A stretch of 13,636 nt of DNA from Rhizobacter sp. (GCA_014380155.1 JACMKJ010000088.1:1-13636), one strand, 5' to 3'; counted from the stretch's first letter, positions 1-8,400 are shown. Program-made: numbers and translations. The notes: generated from the letters alone by a model not told the origin.

Positions 1-2052
1 CTGCCAGGCGCCGGTCCACCTCGGCAGGGCGACGGCGTTGGCGACCTCGGGGTGCTGTTTAGCAGCCCAGGCGTAGTCGGCGGCGGTGACGGCGCGCTCC
101 TGGCGGCGAAACGCCTCGGGGGCGTCGCGTCGCGCGGCCTTGGTGTCTTCGGGCTCGGTGCCACCGGCCGCGGCCATCGGGTTGGTGATCGCGACGAACA
201 CCCCCGACAGGTTGCTCACCACATGCCCGATCGTGTCGGCCCCCACATTGCCTGCGACCCCGTTGCCCACGCGGTAGTGCGCGCGGAACTGCGTGCCGGC
301 GTTGGGCCGCTGGCCGTGCGCATCGTCACCGAAACGCAGCTGGGCCAACCCATCGTTGTCGGTCTCGACGACGAAGTGTGTGTCGGCCGCCTGGCTTGCG
401 AGCAGGTCGCGACGCGGCAGCCAGTGCGGGCTGAGCGGCCATTGCGCGTCTCGCAACTCGCAACCGCTGGGCAGCGCTTCGTGCGGGTCGCGCGCGAGCA
501 TGGCACTGGCCGACCACCAGGCGTCTTCGTCGCTCGACAGCACCGCGAGCTCGCTAGCGAGCCGAAAGCCCTGCGTGAGCGGCGCGTGGGCCAGCAGCGG
601 GCGGTAGCGCAACGGAATCAACTCGCCCTCGGGTTGCGCACAGGCGCCTGCTGTCGCCAATGTGGGCACGCGGCGCAGATGAGGCTGCGGCACGGTGGGC
701 AGCGTTTCACCCTGCACGCTGCGGCCATGGTCGGCGAGCACCATGTTGCCCAGCGCCACGCTGATGGCCAGGCCGGGGCGCTCGCAGGTCGAGAGGCACA
801 GCGCGAAGGGCAAGGCATCGGCGGCGTCCCATTCGATCTCGGTCACCGCCACCGGGCCGTCGACCGATGGCGTGTCGAAGAGCTGGCCACAAGGATCGAC
901 GTCGCTTGACACGCGCGTCAGGCGCACGGCCCAGCGGTGTGCGGGGTCGGCGTCTTCGGGTGTGAAGCTGCCCGGGCTCACCACCTCCTGGAACACAAGC
1001 ACGTCATTGACGCGCAACTGCGGGTGCTCACCGCGCAGCGTGGCGCGCGTGGCACCACGCGGCAGGCAGCAGCCCTGGTCGCCCCAGGTGTAGAAGGCGA
1101 AGCGGTTGTGCGCGGCCACCAGCTCGGCCTCTGCGGCGGTTTCGAAGGTGAGCGCGCCGGCATCGAGCGCATCACGTTCGTTCTTGCTGGCCGGAATGAT
1201 CTCGGTGGCCAGGCCGCGGCTTCGCGTGAGCAGGGCCGTGCGTGCGGGCAGCGTCACGTCGGCGCCCACCTCGAAGTGCACCCAGGCGCGCGCGTTGCAA
1301 CCATCGTGCAAGGCGTAGTCGACCAGGCGCGCATGGCGGCGCACCGACACCCGCTGGTGCGCCGTGCCGAGGTAGGCCTCGTTGGCGACAGCGTCCTGTC
1401 GGTACGACAGGTTGTCGGCGGCGTAGGCCATCAGCTCCACCAGCGCCACGCCCACGTCGGCGGCCGAGCGCTCGCTCCAGCCGGGCGCGAGCAGGTTGAG
1501 CCGGTCGAGCATCAGGCGCCGAAAGCCGGTGTAGTCCTTCGCGAGGTAATCGATCTCCGGCGAGACGGCTGGCGCAGGCGGGCACACGGTGACGGCTTGG
1601 CAATCGAAATCAGACGGGCACTCGACCTTGAAGCTGAAGGCGATGCTCGACAGCTTGGGGTCGAAGCCGGCCGGCGCCTGGTCACTGCCCGGGCCCGACA
1701 GCAGGTGCAGCGTGTAGTGCGAGAAATCGCCGCTCGTCGTGGTGCGCACGACCAGCGTTCGCGCAAGGTCGTCGATGCCATCGACCAGCGCCGGTGGCAC
1801 ACCCGGCGGAAGGTCGTTGGCGGCAGCGGCCCACTCGACATCGACCTCCGGGATGCGCTCGCCGCCATCGATCAGCAGGTTGTCGGCGCTGAGTGCAGAG
1901 CCGGTGCGCAGCAGACGGACGAACAGCGTGCGCTGGCGCAGGGCGGGGTCGGCCTCCAGGTGGTCGAGCACCTCGAGGTATTCGATCGCATTGAGCGTGC
2001 CCGAGAGCTTGATGACCTCGAGCCGGCGCAGGTCGCAGCAGAAGGTTTTCAT
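1..2052 (-). CDS. eCIS baseplate wedge protein, gpJ/gp6-like (3' part cut off by window edge)
   Basis: This is the N-terminal 684 residues of the large baseplate wedge protein, which in contractile tails links the hub to the sheath and starts contraction. I translated the minus strand from ATG at 2050-2052; the frame is open to base 1, so the C-terminus is missing. Visible signatures are an N-terminal FCCDLRRLEV stretch and NAIEYLEVLDH (about residues 20-30). A cysteine cluster CPSDFDC...C follows (C145, C151, C157), then PEIDYLAKDYTGFRRLMLDRL and VELMAYAADNLSYRQDAV (165-222). Further on are HARLVDYALHDGCNA, YRVGNGVAGNVG (593-604) and RQERAVTAADYAWAAKQHPEV (650-669). These match the Baseplate_J proteins of eCIS clusters as I know them, which usually exceed 800 residues. 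The start overlaps the gp25-like stop as ATGA, so the two are translationally coupled. Confidence 0.93.
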   Translation of the reverse strand, partial: MKTFCCDLRRLEVIKLSGTLNAIEYLEVLDHLEADPALRQRTLFVRLLRTGSALSADNLLIDGGERIPEVDVEWAAAANDLPPGVPPALVDGIDDLARTLVVRTTTSGDFSHYTLHLLSGPGSDQAPAGFDPKLSSIAFSFKVECPSDFDCQAVTVCPPAPAVSPEIDYLAKDYTGFRRLMLDRLNLLAPGWSERSAADVGVALVELMAYAADNLSYRQDAVANEAYLGTAHQRVSVRRHARLVDYALHDGCNARAWVHFEVGADVTLPARTALLTRSRGLATEIIPASKNERDALDAGALTFETAAEAELVAAHNRFAFYTWGDQGCCLPRGATRATLRGEHPQLRVNDVLVFQEVVSPGSFTPEDADPAHRWAVRLTRVSSDVDPCGQLFDTPSVDGPVAVTEIEWDAADALPFALCLSTCERPGLAISVALGNMVLADHGRSVQGETLPTVPQPHLRRVPTLATAGACAQPEGELIPLRYRPLLAHAPLTQGFRLASELAVLSSDEDAWWSASAMLARDPHEALPSGCELRDAQWPLSPHWLPRRDLLASQAADTHFVVETDNDGLAQLRFGDDAHGQRPNAGTQFRAHYRVGNGVAGNVGADTIGHVVSNLSGVFVAITNPMAAAGGTEPEDTKAARRDAPEAFRRQERAVTAADYAWAAKQHPEVANAVALPRWTGAWQ

Positions 2053-2414
2053 GGGCCACCTCCTGGCACAGAAAAGCTGGCTTCCTGCGCGCGACCTTCG
2101 GCGAGCAGCACGTAGCGCACGGTGACCTGAAGCGCCGCGTCGATGTTTTCCACCACCACGGTGTCGACCGCGATCAGGTGCGAGAGGTGGCGCTGCAAGC
2201 CGCTCTTGAGCAGGAACTGCGCCGTCCCGGCGAGCGCCACGCTGTTGGGCTCGAACACCATCGAGAGCAGGCCGGCGCCGAAGTCGGGCCGCATCACCCG
2301 TTCACCGGGCGAGGTGAAGAGCACCTGCTCGATGAGGTCACGCACATGGTCGGCGTGGCCGGTGGTGGCGGTGCGGCCGCTGCCGTCGAAGTGATACGGG
2401 TGGTCCAGGCTCAT
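2049..2414 (-). CDS. gp25-like baseplate wedge protein (GPW_gp25 family)
   Basis: This is a 121-residue baseplate wedge subunit of the T4 gp25/phage P2 gpW family. In contractile tails this protein sits at the sheath-baseplate junction and nucleates sheath polymerisation. The length is typical of the family. The core motif SPGERVMRPDFGAGL lies at residues 35-49 and is followed by the hydrophobic/Asn stretch LSMVFEPNS; the N-terminal part (residues 20-34) is the usual amphipathic helix DHVRDLIEQVLFTSP. I chose ATG at 2412-2414 rather than the upstream in-frame start at 2456 because a strong GAGGAG (2421-2426) sits six bases before it; the longer start would run into the PAAR-like gene. The stop overlaps the gpJ-like start (ATGA, 2049-2052). 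Confidence 0.95.
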   Translation of the reverse strand: MSLDHPYHFDGSGRTATTGHADHVRDLIEQVLFTSPGERVMRPDFGAGLLSMVFEPNSVALAGTAQFLLKSGLQRHLSHLIAVDTVVVENIDAALQVTVRYVLLAEGRAQEASFSVPGGGP

Positions 2415-2420
2415 CTCGGA

Positions 2421-2426
2421 CTCCTC
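2421..2426 (-). promoter_or_regulatory. Shine-Dalgarno GAGGAG for the gp25-like gene, overlapping the PAAR stop codon
   Basis: On the minus strand the sequence reads TGAGGAGTCCGAGATG. The TGA is the stop of the PAAR-like gene (2425-2427), and its last two bases form part of the GAGGAG ribosome-binding site. Spacing to the ATG at 2414 is six bases. This decides the start of the gp25-like protein and implies re-initiation by ribosomes ending the PAAR gene. Confidence 0.8.
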
Positions 2427-2742
2427 ACGTGGCCAGCACGCGCGGCTGCGATGCAATCGGCATCAACGGTGCGCCTGTCGGCACGCAGGTGCCGGTCCCC
2501 ATCAGCGTGGCCACCGGCACACCGCCGGCCTTCACGCGCAACGCACCGGTCATGAACTGGCCGGTGGCGCAAGGCGGGCTGCCACTGCCGCTGAGCCCGC
2601 AGGCCGCCACGATGTAGGGCGAGGCCAGCGTGACCACCGGTTGTGCGGAGAGCATCACGCGTGGAAACGGCGCGGCGGGCGTGGCGGTGCCGGCGTGTGA
2701 GCACATCACGGTGGCGCCGAGGTGGAGCACGGGAGCGGGCAT
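2425..2742 (-). CDS. PAAR-like spike tip protein
   Basis: This 105-residue small protein is predicted to cap the spike as a sharpened cone. Its place directly after the gp5-like spike and before gp25 is where PAAR proteins sit in eCIS loci. Visible features are MCSHAG near the N-terminus (C14, H16, with H7 upstream), which can contribute metal ligands as in PAAR tips. Others are repeated Gly/Pro/Val-rich beta segments, cysteines at 48, 58 and 86, the segment CATGQFMTGALRVKAGGVPV (58-77), and the ending GTGTCVPTG plus RVLAT. There is no fused toxin extension, so it is a structural tip rather than an evolved PAAR effector. GAGGAG at 2751-2756 precedes the ATG by eight bases. Whether the domain matches the PAAR or the DUF4280 (PAAR-like) profile cannot be decided by eye. 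Confidence 0.88.
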   Translation of the reverse strand: MPAPVLHLGATVMCSHAGTATPAAPFPRVMLSAQPVVTLASPYIVAACGLSGSGSPPCATGQFMTGALRVKAGGVPVATLMGTGTCVPTGAPLMPIASQPRVLAT

Positions 2743-2750
2743 GTCATTCG

Positions 2751-2756
2751 CTCCTC
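2751..2756 (-). promoter_or_regulatory. Shine-Dalgarno GAGGAG for the PAAR-like gene, overlapping the spike stop codon
   Basis: The minus strand reads TGAGGAGCGAATGACATG. The TGA (2755-2757) ends the spike gene, and its last two bases begin the GAGGAG site. The eight-base spacing points to the ATG at 2740-2742; the ATG three bases earlier is out of frame with the PAAR protein. This is the same stop/SD layout as at 2421-2427. Confidence 0.75.
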
Positions 2757-3267
2757 AGGTCACCTGCAAGGCGCCGACGTTCATGTCGATCATCGGGCCC
2801 ATCATGGTGATGATCGCGCCCTTGCCATTGGAGATGGTGATGCCCACGTCGCTCACCGAAATCATCGCGCCGGTGGTGGTCTGGATCAGGATGCCGCCGG
2901 TGGGGCCGGGTGTGTCGCTGATGACGATGCCGTTCTTCAGCGTGGTCTGCAGCGTGATGCCGGCGAGTGCGGGCGGCACCGCCTTGGCGAGCACCGGCGT
3001 CTCGGCCATCACACCCCAGTAGCCGCCGACCCAGATCGGGTAGTCGGGGTCGCCACGCTCGAACTCGACCCACACGCCCGAGCCGATGGGCGGCACGGTG
3101 AAGATGCCCATGTTGATGCCCGCCACCGGCAGGCAGGGCATGCACCAGGTGCTGGGAATGAACCCGGCCACGTCGGGGCACATCACCTGGATGCGGCCGA
3201 TCTGCATCGGGTCGATGTTCATGATCACGTTGGCGCGGTACTTGCCGTAGAACGGGCCTTCACTCAT
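2755..3267 (-). CDS. gp5/gpV-like spike protein (OB-fold plus short beta-helix)
   Basis: This 170-residue protein forms the central spike, expected to trimerise beneath the hub and carry the PAAR tip. Residues about 8-90 look like the gp5 OB-fold (Phage_base_V): GKYRANVIMNIDPMQIGRIQV (8-28), then WCMPCLPVAG (41-50) and VPPIGSGVWVEFERGD (58-73). YPIWVGGYWG (76-85) closes the fold. Residues about 105-170 are short alternating hydrophobic/Gly strands (for example ITLQTTLKNGIVIS and GAMISVSDVGITISNGKG) that fit a triple-stranded beta-helix like the VgrG tail. It lacks the lysozyme domain of T4 gp5. The hub is a separate upstream gene, so the VgrG architecture is split here. A GGAG site lies seven bases before the ATG at 3267. 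The protein has many Met residues near its end (MMGPMIDM). Confidence 0.93.
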   Translation of the reverse strand: MSEGPFYGKYRANVIMNIDPMQIGRIQVMCPDVAGFIPSTWCMPCLPVAGINMGIFTVPPIGSGVWVEFERGDPDYPIWVGGYWGVMAETPVLAKAVPPALAGITLQTTLKNGIVISDTPGPTGGILIQTTTGAMISVSDVGITISNGKGAIITMMGPMIDMNVGALQVT

Positions 3268-3288
3268 GGCTTTGCTCCGTGCGGTCCG

Positions 3289-4416
3289 TCAGACCGGTAC
3301 CTTGGGTATGGTGGAAACCAACGCGTTGCGCGCGAGCGTGAAGCTCTGCTTGTATTGCCCGCGCTGGATGTCGTGCGTGATGCTGCTCACGTAATAGAGG
3401 CCGTCGAATGGCAGCCCCGCTCCGCGCACACCGACCAGCGAACGTGACTTGAGCAAGCGCCCATAACGCGCCACGTCCAGACGTCCCTTGCCGAACACCG
3501 AGTCACCGTTCTGGCCGGCAAAGGCCAGGCCTGTCATCAGGGCCGAGATGGCGGACATATGTGCCGTGTCGCTGAGATTCACGGTCTGGGGCGGCAGCGG
3601 AGGCACCAAACCGAGCGGCGGCGTGAGCGGCGAGATATCGGGAATCGGCACGCCGATCGGCACCTTGCTCACTGACTCCTGAAAGTAGACGATGGGCATG
3701 ATCTTTTTCTCGCGGTCGAAGTTGAAGCTCATCTCTTCGACGTTGGTGAGCGCGTCCATGTTCATCGACAGCGCCGGCTGCGGCGAGCCCACACGGATCT
3801 CCGGCCCCCAATACGCCTTGGAGGTGCCCGGCTCCGGCCCCGGCTCCAGGTAGAAGACATAGCCGCACTGCTGCGCCAGCTTCTTCACGTACTTGTAGTC
3901 GGAGCCCTTCTGCCCCGGAATGCGCTGCACGGGGATGGGGATGTCTTCCACCACGCTCGGGATCACCATCGGGATCACACCCACCGCAGCGTACTTGGCC
4001 ACGATGATCATCACGCGCGCCGCCGGCGGCATGGCCGGGTAAGGCAGGCCGGTGAAGTCGATCACGTCCATCAGCGCGCTCATGTCCTTGCCCTTGACGA
4101 CGAGCTGCCCCACCCCGCCCTCGCCGGGTTTCATCTCCACGTCGGTGGTCATGCCATCGATCACCGACTGCGCCTGCCCGTTGATCGTGACCACCAGCGC
4201 CACGCGCATCAGCGGCAGGTTGCCGCCGCCCGTCAGCAGGAACAAGGTGCGCAATGGCGAACGCGGCGGCAGGTCGAAGGTCAACTCGAAGCCCGACTGC
4301 GAATCTCCCGCGCCGCTCATCACCGTGGCGCTGGCGAGCGCCTCCACCACCTCGTGCGGCGCCTCCAGCAGCACGCCAGGGCCGATGTAGAGCGTGAGCT
4401 TGACGGCGCCGGCCAT
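3289..4416 (-). CDS. gp27/GPD-like baseplate hub protein (VgrG N-terminal-like)
   Basis: This 375-residue hub protein is the equivalent of T4 gp27, P2 gpD and the N-terminal part of VgrG. It forms the symmetry adaptor between the six-fold tube and the trimeric spike. It opens with beta-rich sequence (KLTLYIGPGVLLEAP), then DSQSGFELTFDLPPRSPLRTL, and contains GKDMSALMDV. DYKYVKKLAQQCGYVFYLEP (about 193-212) is a good match to the hub segment that precedes the tube-like domains. The C-terminal DGLYYVSSITHDIQRGQYKQSFTL is the characteristic ending, with YxVxSVxH-like and QxFxL elements. A Pro-rich stretch (about 285-310) may be a loop. It starts three bases after the LysM-like gene stops and precedes the spike by 21 bases, so hub and spike are expected to be made and assembled together. 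Confidence 0.92.
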   Translation of the reverse strand: MAGAVKLTLYIGPGVLLEAPHEVVEALASATVMSGAGDSQSGFELTFDLPPRSPLRTLFLLTGGGNLPLMRVALVVTINGQAQSVIDGMTTDVEMKPGEGGVGQLVVKGKDMSALMDVIDFTGLPYPAMPPAARVMIIVAKYAAVGVIPMVIPSVVEDIPIPVQRIPGQKGSDYKYVKKLAQQCGYVFYLEPGPEPGTSKAYWGPEIRVGSPQPALSMNMDALTNVEEMSFNFDREKKIMPIVYFQESVSKVPIGVPIPDISPLTPPLGLVPPLPPQTVNLSDTAHMSAISALMTGLAFAGQNGDSVFGKGRLDVARYGRLLKSRSLVGVRGAGLPFDGLYYVSSITHDIQRGQYKQSFTLARNALVSTIPKVPV

Positions 4417-4419
4417 GGC

Positions 4420-4764
4420 TCAGCCTTTGACGACGGGGATGTCGATCGCCCGGCCGATCGTTTCCGTCAACTCATGTGGATCGACCACCGCATTCGCATC
4501 GGCGATGCGCCAGTACAAGAGCGGGTCGGCGAAGTATTTCGCCGCCAGCAGGTCGGGCCGCTCCATCGCCGTGACCACATGGCGCGCGGCCACCGCCACG
4601 CGGCTGGGCGCGGGAATGAAGCGCCGGGTCACATACGGTTGCGCCGGCTGGCCCGAGCGCAATTGATACAGCGCCAAGGGCACGCCGTTGTAGCGGCTTT
4701 GCGCATCGAAGGGCGCACTGGGGATGGCGCCCGCGTCGATCAACATCTGGATGGGGTCGTTCAT
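4420..4764 (-). CDS. LysM-like, gp53-type baseplate protein
   Basis: This 114-residue small protein has a C-terminal LysM-like half (about 61-112): HVVTAMERPDLLAAKYFADPLLYWRIADANAVV, then PHELTETIGRAIDIP. The pattern (a ligand-free LysM with DLLAAKYF-DP--YWRIADAN) is what LysM-containing baseplate proteins such as T4 gp53 and the C-terminal part of Afp7/Pvc7 show. There it helps hold baseplate wedges rather than bind peptidoglycan. The N-terminal 55 residues carry RYNGVPLALYQL and PYVTRRFIPAPSR, also typical of these proteins. The start is ATG at 4762-4764, overlapping the CIS-tube stop as ATGA; a longer in-frame reading exists upstream but lies over that gene. Here the LysM part is a separate gene, not fused to the tube-adaptor protein. 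No signal peptide is present. Confidence 0.85.
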   Translation of the reverse strand: MNDPIQMLIDAGAIPSAPFDAQSRYNGVPLALYQLRSGQPAQPYVTRRFIPAPSRVAVAARHVVTAMERPDLLAAKYFADPLLYWRIADANAVVDPHELTETIGRAIDIPVVKG

Positions 4765-5420
4765 GGCAGTGATGTCAATCCAAGGGATGCGAGCGAGGCC
4801 GAGCCCGTCTTGCCGGCCAGCGACTCGCGCGAACGAAGGTGGTTGATGAAAGCCGTGCCGGCGCGGTGATCGAAGCCCACGTCGTCGGTGCTCATCACCC
4901 GCAGGCCAATGCTCACCTTGGCGCGCATCGGGTTGAGCGCGGCGTCGAACGCCTCTTCGGTGACCGAGAGGTCGGTGAGGCGCACCGGCACCACGCGGTT
5001 GGCGCCCCACACGAAGAGCAGCAGCGGCGCCTCGGGCGGCAAGATCTCCAGCGTGCCCGATTTCGACTCTTCGTTGATCGCCAACATCTCGGCCACGCTG
5101 CGATTCACCAGCGCTTCGAGCACCGCGAGCTGCGGCGCCACGCCGTACTGCACGGCGTTGGCGTTCTGGTCGGGTTGTTCGAGCGCATCGGTGGCGTCGA
5201 TCTCGGCATCGAACTTGATGGTCTCGATGGCCGGTCCTTTGAGCCGGAAGGGCTGCGCCTTCTCGGCCCCGGCATCGCCGCCGACGCCTTGCACCTGGAA
5301 GCTGCGCGAAAGGGTCTCGGGGTTGTATTGCAGCGCGATGGTGCGCGCGACGCTGCCGCTGGCGGCGTCGAGGACGACCAGGCCGGCTTTGAGGAGTTGG
5401 GGGGAGGAAGACAGGCTCAT
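4761..5420 (-). CDS. CIS tube protein (Afp7/Pvc7 N-terminal-like tube adaptor)
   Basis: This 219-residue protein matches the contractile injection system tube family, found as the N-terminal part of Afp7/Pvc7. It is thought to join the inner tube to the hub. Signatures are QYNPETLSRSFQVQG (31-45), a conserved opening of this family; GPAIETIKFDAEIDATDALEQ (62-82); LLLFVWGANRVVPVRLTDLSVTEEAFDAALNPMRAKVSIGLRV (133-175, tested in pieces); and the strand-loop ending that follows. In several systems this domain is fused to LysM; here it ends after a Ser/Leu-rich tail and LysM is the next gene. It begins within the stop of the DUF4157 gene (ATGA 5417-5420). An AAGGTGA about seven bases upstream of the ATG, inside the last codons of that gene, is its likely ribosome-binding site. 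Confidence 0.92.
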   Translation of the reverse strand: MSLSSSPQLLKAGLVVLDAASGSVARTIALQYNPETLSRSFQVQGVGGDAGAEKAQPFRLKGPAIETIKFDAEIDATDALEQPDQNANAVQYGVAPQLAVLEALVNRSVAEMLAINEESKSGTLEILPPEAPLLLFVWGANRVVPVRLTDLSVTEEAFDAALNPMRAKVSIGLRVMSTDDVGFDHRAGTAFINHLRSRESLAGKTGSASLASLGLTSLP

Positions 5421-8400
5421 CGGGTCACCTTGGTCACGCGTTGGAGCGCGCCGTCTCCGGCCTCGACGATCAGGTCATTGAGCAGCCGGGCCATCTCATC
5501 GCTGTTGGTGGTGTAGCCAAAGCCCTGGCAGTTGGGGCCCATCACCTTGGCAATGCGTGCGTCGCGGCCGACCATGTCCTTGAGCACGATGCGCGCTTCG
5601 GGGGACGAGAACCAGGAGGCCTCCCATTTGGTCAGGACCTCCTTGTGGTCCAGGAACATGAACTTCTCGTGGTCCTTGCCAGAGAAGCGGATGTCGTCCG
5701 GCTTGAAGATGCCGGTCGTCGGCTTCTTGGGGTTGCGTTTGGGCAAGCCCACACGCTTGCGCATGTCGTCGGGCAGGTCGATTGCGTAGTCGATGTCGGG
5801 GTTGGGCAAGTCCGCCCCCCTCGACGCAGCAGCACCTTGCGCATCGCCGGCCGCCGTGCGCTCGGTGTTCACGACCTTGACCTTGGTGCCTTCGGGCATG
5901 CGGTGCTGCACGCCCTGGGCCAGCTCCGTGCGCGCCTTCTCTATCTCGTCGCTGGTCTTGCTGCCGTTCTTCCTGGCTCGCTTGGACAACTGGTCCATGT
6001 CCTTGAAGTACGGGTCGACCTTGGGCGCGCGGCCCGGGCGGCCCGCCTCGCGCGCCTCCTCGAGGCGTCCCAGCAGGTCGTCGAGTTCGCCATTGCTGAC
6101 CTCCTTGTCGCGCTGGTAGCTGCGCACGGCCTCGTCGATGGCTTCGCCCAGCGAGGGGTCGTCGCCCACTTCGTGCTTGAAGTCCTTGCGGAGCTTCTCG
6201 GGGTTGCGGCGGTACTTCGCGCGCACGCTCTCCAGCTTCTTCAGGCGCTTGAGTTCGTCGTAGACCTCCTCGGCCTCCTTGGCAGCCGCCAACGGATCCT
6301 TCAGTCTCGCCTCTTCGATGGCAGTGAGCTTCAGATCGAGCTGCGGGTACTCCTTGAGTTCGTTTGCGAAGGTCTTGCGCATCTGCGGGCATGGGGGCGG
6401 GCTGCACAGGCAGATGCCTTCGTCAGTCACCTCCAGGTGATGGCCGTCGTTGAGCGGCTCCTTCGCATGCACCTTGGATGCCTTGGACCCGGCCTGCCCC
6501 AGCTCGTCGGCCGCGCCCGCCGCCTTCTTTTCGGGCAAGGCTTTGCCGGCCGCCGCTTCGGCCTTGGAGGCGTCCCTCGCCTTGTCGCCTGCACGCAGGG
6601 CGTCGGTCGTTTCTTCTGCCCCGTGCACGGCCGTCTTGAACTTGCGCGCGCCGGTGCTTTCTTCGGCCACCCGGGCACCGCTGCGCAAGTTCTTCAGTTC
6701 GAGCAGCTTCCTCAGCGCGGGCACCTCCGAGGCCAGGCCTTCCATGGCCTTGGCCGCCTTGGTGGCTTCGATCCCGGTCTTGGCGCCTCCCTTGAACAGC
6801 AGCTCTTCCGGTGCAAACACCAGCATGACGACCTCGATGATCACGCGGCCGATCACCTTGCCCACCACGTAGCCCTTGTCGGACGCATTGACGTCCGGGC
6901 TCAGGAGCTGGTCGTGCAAGGTCTTGCCGAGACCTCGCCCGACCACCTCGCCGATCCCGAAGGCGGGCTTGCTGAGGAAAGCGGGGTTGTCGACGAAGGC
7001 CTTGAAAGCCTGCCAGACCGCAGCGGCCGCAATCGAAGCTGTGGCCTGCAGGGCCTCGCTCTTGGCCTTCTCTTCGGCCTCGAACTTCTCCTTGTCCTTG
7101 AGGTACTTGTACAGGTCGACGATCGGCCCGGCGGTGACTTCGAAGCCCAGCTTGGCCACGAGTTCGGCGAGGTCGATCAGCCCCTTGAAGGCTTCGACCA
7201 CCCCATCCCAGGCCCCTGGCAAGAGCCCCAAGGCGATGCCGCCGCTGAAAGCACCGGGCTCCTTGCTCACGCTGTCGGCGAACAGACCCCAATCGTCCGG
7301 TGGGATCTCGTACTGCGCGCCGGCCATGAACCCCATGCTGAAGACATCCATCAGCATGTTCTTCTGCTCTTCGAAGTCCACGTGGGCCAGCACACTGTCT
7401 TGCAGCTCTCTGGCACGGGCTTCCCCCTTTTCCTCCCAGGCCGCCCGCTTCTTCTTTCGACTGCCCTGCTCGGTGAACATCGCGTCGCGTTGGGTGCCGA
7501 TCGCCTCGGTCTCGGGTTCGACGCCGGTCTGCTCGTTCACGATGGCATCCAGATCGGTGCCCGTCGTGCGCCGGGGCTTGGCCGCCATGAGTCGTGCAAT
7601 GCCTTGCTCGCGCTTCACGTGGCTGTCGAGGTCACTCTCGAACCCCGCCCAGTCGATCATCTTGCCCAAGGCCTTGGCATCGAAGCGTCCACGGGCGTCC
7701 GGGCCCAGCCGGTCCAGAGTTTCTAGCATGGCGGTGATGTGGGCCAGGCGCTTCGCATCGCTCCTGTCCGTGGCCTTGATCAAGTCCTGGTTCACCTTGG
7801 GATCGAAGTACTTTGCTAAGGCCGACTCCCGCGAGGGCACGAGAAGCACCTCTTGAAAGCTCTGCAGCTTGACCGGGAACGGCACCACGATGACCATCGT
7901 GCGTTCGAAGGGCATCAGGTCAGGCACGGCGTAGAACTGGATGTCCGCCCACGGCGGAATCAAAAACACGTTCTCGCGCGCCTGGCGCTTGATTTCTTCG
8001 CGCGCATCCCGCAAGCCCATTCGCAACGGAATGCTGTAGACCGGCGGCGGCGCCTCGTTGCCCCAGATCTTCATGGCGCGCTCGAGGTCGCCACCGAGGG
8101 CGCCCTCGAGCGTCTGCTTGGCCTTGGGCGGCATCACCGTCAGTCCCTGATCGAGGTCAAGGTTGGCCTGCTGGCCGATGCGGTTGTAGTCGATCGGCTT
8201 CTTCTTCAGCAGGCTGTCGGGCGCCATGCAGATCTGCGGTTTGAGGTCGAGCTTGAGCAGGGGCTTGGCCGGCGCGCGCACTTCGTCGAGCACGGGGCTG
8301 AAGACGTAGCCCGACTCACCGCCCCATTGAATCTTGTAGAAACCCGAACCGGTGGGGTGAAAGGCGCCGGTGCCCTTGCACAAGGTGGCAGGCTTGACGG

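Noticed and set aside
52..2115. Plus-strand reading frames at 52-909 and 937-2115
   Set aside because: They lie opposite the gpJ-like gene, whose minus-strand frame is unbroken from 2052 to base 1 with many family motifs. The plus-strand products are low-complexity.
4420..5010. Longer version of the LysM-like gene starting at 5010
   Set aside because: The added 82 residues lie over the CIS tube gene in another frame and are Arg-rich shadow sequence; ATG at 4764 fits the overlap and the family length.
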